NCBI RefSeq assembly: GCF_028687615.1 | Contig: NZ_JAQTZU010000014.1 | Span: forward strand, 1 to 64,000 | Length of the DNA: 64,000 nucleotides | Source: Methylovulum sp. | GTDB lineage: Bacteria > Pseudomonadota > Gammaproteobacteria > Methylococcales > Methylomonadaceae | Direction: 5' to 3' | The notes under the pieces: generated by a model | The model's input: the letters and a program-made list of their open reading frames with translations, nothing else | Database searches by the model: none | Told to the model about the DNA's origin: nothing | Translations under genes and position numbers: made by a program | Shown: one piece after another, positions 61,798 to 64,000 of the stretch | How the letters are laid out: every line of letters begins with the position of its first letter | Numbering within the stretch: the first letter of the stretch is position 1

Positions 61798-62076
61798 ATG
61801 GAATATCTGGTTAATTTGCACATAGAAAAATTGCCCGAAGGGGTTTGTTTGGCAACATCTGAGGATATTCAAGGCTTGGTGGCGCAAGGGCAGACCTTGA
61901 CAGAAACCTTGGCTATCGCTGCCGACGTAGCCAAGCAATTATTAGCAGCGCAAACGGAGCGGGATATTTTGTCACCGCTAAACATCCCGACTGATTCATT
62001 TGATTACTCCTTAAATAGTGAATGGCTAAAAATGGGTCAGTTAAGATTTTTTATTTCTGAATCGAGCGTATTTTGA
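61798..62076 (+). CDS. HicB/DUF1902-like antitoxin family protein
   Basis: 92 residues from ATG 61798 (a GTG at 61795 is possible). EYLVNLHIEKLPEGVCLATS EDIQGLVAQGQTLTETLAIA ADVAKQLLAAQ has the partial RNase H look of HicB/DUF1902. No hicA is nearby. It lies between the palindrome and a Phd-like antitoxin, within the rbfA-truB operon. Confidence 0.7.
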   Translation: MEYLVNLHIEKLPEGVCLATSEDIQGLVAQGQTLTETLAIAADVAKQLLAAQTERDILSPLNIPTDSFDYSLNSEWLKMGQLRFFISESSVF

Positions 62077-62138
62077 TGGCATGATTCTGTTTCAAAAGTA
62101 ATGGCGATTAACATCTAATTTATTTTTCAGAGGTAACT

Positions 62139-62348
62139 ATGCTGACATTGGAAATTGAACAACAACCTGAATGGATTAAGTTGATTGAACAAGGTGAAGA
62201 AATCGTTGTTTTGCAACATAACCAGCCTGTCGCCAAAATCATTCCATTTGCTTCGCAAGTTAAACGCAAATTAGGTACAGCTACAGGATTGTTTGCTATT
62301 AGCGATGATTTTAATGAGCCACTGACTGATTTTGACGGCTATCAATGA
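62139..62348 (+). CDS. Phd/YefM-family antitoxin
   Basis: 69 residues: IKLIEQGEEIVVLQHNQPVA KIIPF is the Phd N-terminal DNA-binding pattern, and TGLFAISDDFNEPLTDFDGY is the toxin-binding tail seen in VapB/Phd partners of VapC (PIN) toxins. Its stop overlaps an ATG by ATGA (62345-62348), exactly the coupling expected with a vapC gene, but the toxin is missing: the next frame is truB. Confidence 0.85.
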   Translation: MLTLEIEQQPEWIKLIEQGEEIVVLQHNQPVAKIIPFASQVKRKLGTATGLFAISDDFNEPLTDFDGYQ

Positions 62349-63274
62349 AGCTATTGTTGGATAAAGTATTGGTGAGCAAACGCACCTCCGACCGTAACGT
62401 CCACGGCATTATTTTGTTGGACAAACGCTTAGGCGTGTCTTCCAACAAGGCTTTGCAGGAAGTCCGCCGCTTGTTCAATGCCAATAAAGCTGGGCATACC
62501 GGAGCTTTAGACCCGTTAGCCAGTGGCTTATTGCCGCTGTGTTTTGGCGAAGCGACCAAAGTGTCTGCGTTGATGCTGGACGACGACAAACGCTATCAAG
62601 TCACCGTGCAATTAGGCGTGATGACCGATACCGGGGATGCCGAAGGCAAGGTGGTTGACACAAAACCGGTGCCGGCGTTGACGCTTTCCGACATTGAAGC
62701 CTGTCTACAAAAATTCACGGGCGCAATCGAGCAAGTGCCGCCGATGTATTCGGCCTTGAAACATCAGGGCAAAAAACTTTACGAATTGGCACGCGAAGGC
62801 ATCTCGATAGAGCGCAAGGCGAGGAACATCCATATTTACGGATTGACTTTGTTAAGCCATACGGCTGATCAATTGGACTTGGACGTTTCTTGTTCCAAAG
62901 GCACTTACATCCGTTCTTTGGCGGAAGACATAGGCCACGCCTTAGGCACTTGCGGCACGGTGACGGCATTACGGCGTTTGGGGGCAGGGCAGTTTTCCAT
63001 CAGCGAAGCCAAGACACTGGAAACATTGGCGGCGATGGACGAACAAACGCTGTTCAACACCTTGATTCCAGTTGATAAACCTTTGTCCGCGCTGCCAGCC
63101 GTGTATCTGTCTGACGCACAAACCATCGCTATCAATTATGGGCAGGCCATCCACTTTGAAAATGCCGGATTGGGTACTGTCAGGCTGTACCACGAAACCC
63201 TGTTTTTGGGGTTGGGGGAAATGCTATTGGATGGTAAAATAGCACCGAGAAAATTGTTTAATATGAACAAATAG
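62345..63274 (+). CDS. truB: tRNA pseudouridine-55 synthase TruB, with a toxin-derived start
   Basis: 309 residues from ATG 62345. The first residues MKLLLDKVL look like the start of a VapC/PIN toxin (consensus M(K/R)LLLDTH), and the TruB part begins at V10 (GTG 62372) with SKRTSDRNVHGIILLDKRLG. Catalytic Asp is in AGHTGALDPLASGLLP; further motifs are RYQVTVQLGVMTDTGDAEG and CSKGTYIRSLAEDIGHALG. The native start was probably GTG 62372; a deletion now places the gene in frame behind the first codons of a lost toxin, so that translation is coupled to the antitoxin. Confidence 0.94.
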   Translation: MKLLLDKVLVSKRTSDRNVHGIILLDKRLGVSSNKALQEVRRLFNANKAGHTGALDPLASGLLPLCFGEATKVSALMLDDDKRYQVTVQLGVMTDTGDAEGKVVDTKPVPALTLSDIEACLQKFTGAIEQVPPMYSALKHQGKKLYELAREGISIERKARNIHIYGLTLLSHTADQLDLDVSCSKGTYIRSLAEDIGHALGTCGTVTALRRLGAGQFSISEAKTLETLAAMDEQTLFNTLIPVDKPLSALPAVYLSDAQTIAINYGQAIHFENAGLGTVRLYHETLFLGLGEMLLDGKIAPRKLFNMNK

Positions 63275-63390
63275 ATACACACTGTTTTTCGTCTTCACAA
63301 TACTGGAGACGTCAATAGGCCAAGATGCAAGCCTTGTGTCGAAGCCACGCCGTCCTGCTCTACACCCTATCGTGGAACAGGATTTTTCCT

Positions 63391-63420
63391 AAGTCGCCCT
63401 TTGGCGGCTTTATTTTTTTA
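63391..63420 (+). terminator. Terminator between truB and rpsO
   Basis: AAGTCGCC, loop CTTT, GGCGGCTT, then TATTTTTTTA. rpsO starts 30 bp later and must have its own promoter or be read through. Confidence 0.85.
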
Positions 63421-63449
63421 TACTTTAATCTTATAGGGATTATCAAAAC

Positions 63450-63719
63450 ATGCCATTTACCGCAGAACAAAAAAAAGCCGTTGTTGAAGCTTACCGTTTG
63501 ACAGAAACCGACACGGGTTCCCCAGAAGTGCAAGTCGCGTTGTTGACCGCGCACATCACACATTTGACACCGCACTTTGCCGCCCATAAAAAAGACAACC
63601 ATTCCCGCCGTGGTTTGTTGCGCATGGTCAACCAACGCCGCAAGTTGTTGGATTATCTGAAAAATAAAGACGTCGCCCGCTACCGTTCTTTGATTGAACG
63701 TCTGGGTCTGCGTAAGTAA
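63450..63719 (+). CDS. rpsO: 30S ribosomal protein S15
   Basis: 89 residues, standard length. [39 protein letters not shown] and [40 protein letters not shown]. Binds 16S rRNA and, in E. coli, its own mRNA. Confidence 0.97.
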   Translation: MPFTAEQKKAVVEAYRLTETDTGSPEVQVALLTAHITHLTPHFAAHKKDNHSRRGLLRMVNQRRKLLDYLKNKDVARYRSLIERLGLRK

Positions 63720-63732
63720 AGATGCCATTGGG

Positions 63733-63800
63733 GGGACGCAAGCGTTTGCGTCCCTAACAAGAAACGCTACAACCCCAGTAGGGATATGGTCGCCATATCC
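63733..63800 (+). other. Paired hairpins in the rpsO-pnp interval
   Basis: GGGACGCAA-GCGT-TTGCGTCCC (63733-63754) and GGATATGG-TCG-CCATATCC (63782-63800), both perfect. In E. coli this interval carries an rpsO terminator and the RNase III site for pnp autocontrol; a similar role is inferred. Confidence 0.5.
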
Positions 63801-63832
63801 TTATCCGAACCTCTACACAAAGGAATCTTATA

Positions 63833-64000
63833 GTGAATCCTATCAGGAAAGAATTTCAATACGGCGCACTCACAGTCAAGCTAGAAACGGGTGAAATTGC
63901 CCGCCAAGCCGACGGCGCGGTGATGATCGACGTTGACGGTACCACTTTGCTCGTCACCGTGGTGGGCAAAAAAGAAGCCAATGGCGGGGATTTTTTCCCG
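63833..64000 (+). CDS. pnp: Polynucleotide phosphorylase, N-terminal part
   Basis: 56 codons from GTG 63833, open to the window end. [48 protein letters not shown] matches the first RNase PH domain of PNPase. AAGGAA lies before the start. It follows rpsO as in most gammaproteobacteria. Confidence 0.95.
   Translation, partial: MNPIRKEFQYGALTVKLETGEIARQADGAVMIDVDGTTLLVTVVGKKEANGGDFFP

Overview
This window looks like chromosome of a gammaproteobacterial methylotroph, most likely a methanotroph of the order Methylococcales. The pointers are a serine-cycle gene block (hydroxypyruvate reductase, serine-glyoxylate aminotransferase, malyl-CoA lyase, both subunits of malate-CoA ligase, malate dehydrogenase) in an otherwise gammaproteobacterial setting, and the metY-rimP-nusA-infB-rbfA-truB-rpsO-pnp locus at the right end. 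Species cannot be fixed from the sequence alone.

Layout: 1-1050 is a graveyard of mobile and defence DNA (IS481-like transposase tail, dead integrase, UPF0175 antitoxin, stub of a PIN-type toxin, stub of hsdM). 1055-3012 holds ureD and a Gfo/Idh/MocA oxidoreductase. 3419-10161 is a TetR-controlled RND efflux system (outer membrane factor, adaptor, pump). 10269-14609 carries a fused ispDF gene and the urease structural genes ureA-ureB-ureC, interrupted by a toxin-antitoxin pair. 14808-18750 is an accessory island: an AT-rich SMEK-like protein, a SHOCT membrane protein, BrnT/BrnA, a REP-associated transposase with its REPs, and a HicB-like orphan. 18794-21452 has an unknown lipoprotein and a CorA-type transporter with an MgtE-like N-terminal domain. 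21917-29403 is the serine-cycle region. 29527-37042 contains sbcC, a GST, a YajD-like HNH protein, rnhA and metG. 37211-40554 is a set of small genes around an HxlR/SnoaL pair, bracketed by three copies of a 59-bp palindrome. 41292-50792 runs tonB-exbB-exbD, a TonB-dependent receptor, and exported enzymes and cytochromes (lactonase-like, dienelactone hydrolase, cytochrome b561, cytochrome c', superoxide dismutase). 50937-55359 has an ArsM-like methyltransferase, a pentapeptide-repeat protein and a CHASE2 adenylate cyclase. 55562-64000 has a family-5 uracil-DNA glycosylase and the initiator tRNA/nusA-infB operon, ending inside pnp.

The most unusual signal lies between and inside the genes. Palindromic repeats are nested: a 33-bp core (AGACCTGxCAGGTTT, 1-3 nt loop, reverse complement) sits inside different outer inverted repeats at several loci, and one copy lies in frame inside ureC, where it lengthens the urease alpha subunit. 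Other loci show REP pairs inside unrelated outer inverted repeats. Two operons of core metabolism have been invaded. A ParDE/RelBE-like pair separates ureA from ureB. In the rbfA-truB gap there is a nested palindrome, a HicB-like gene and a Phd-like antitoxin whose toxin has been reduced to about nine codons fused in frame to truB.
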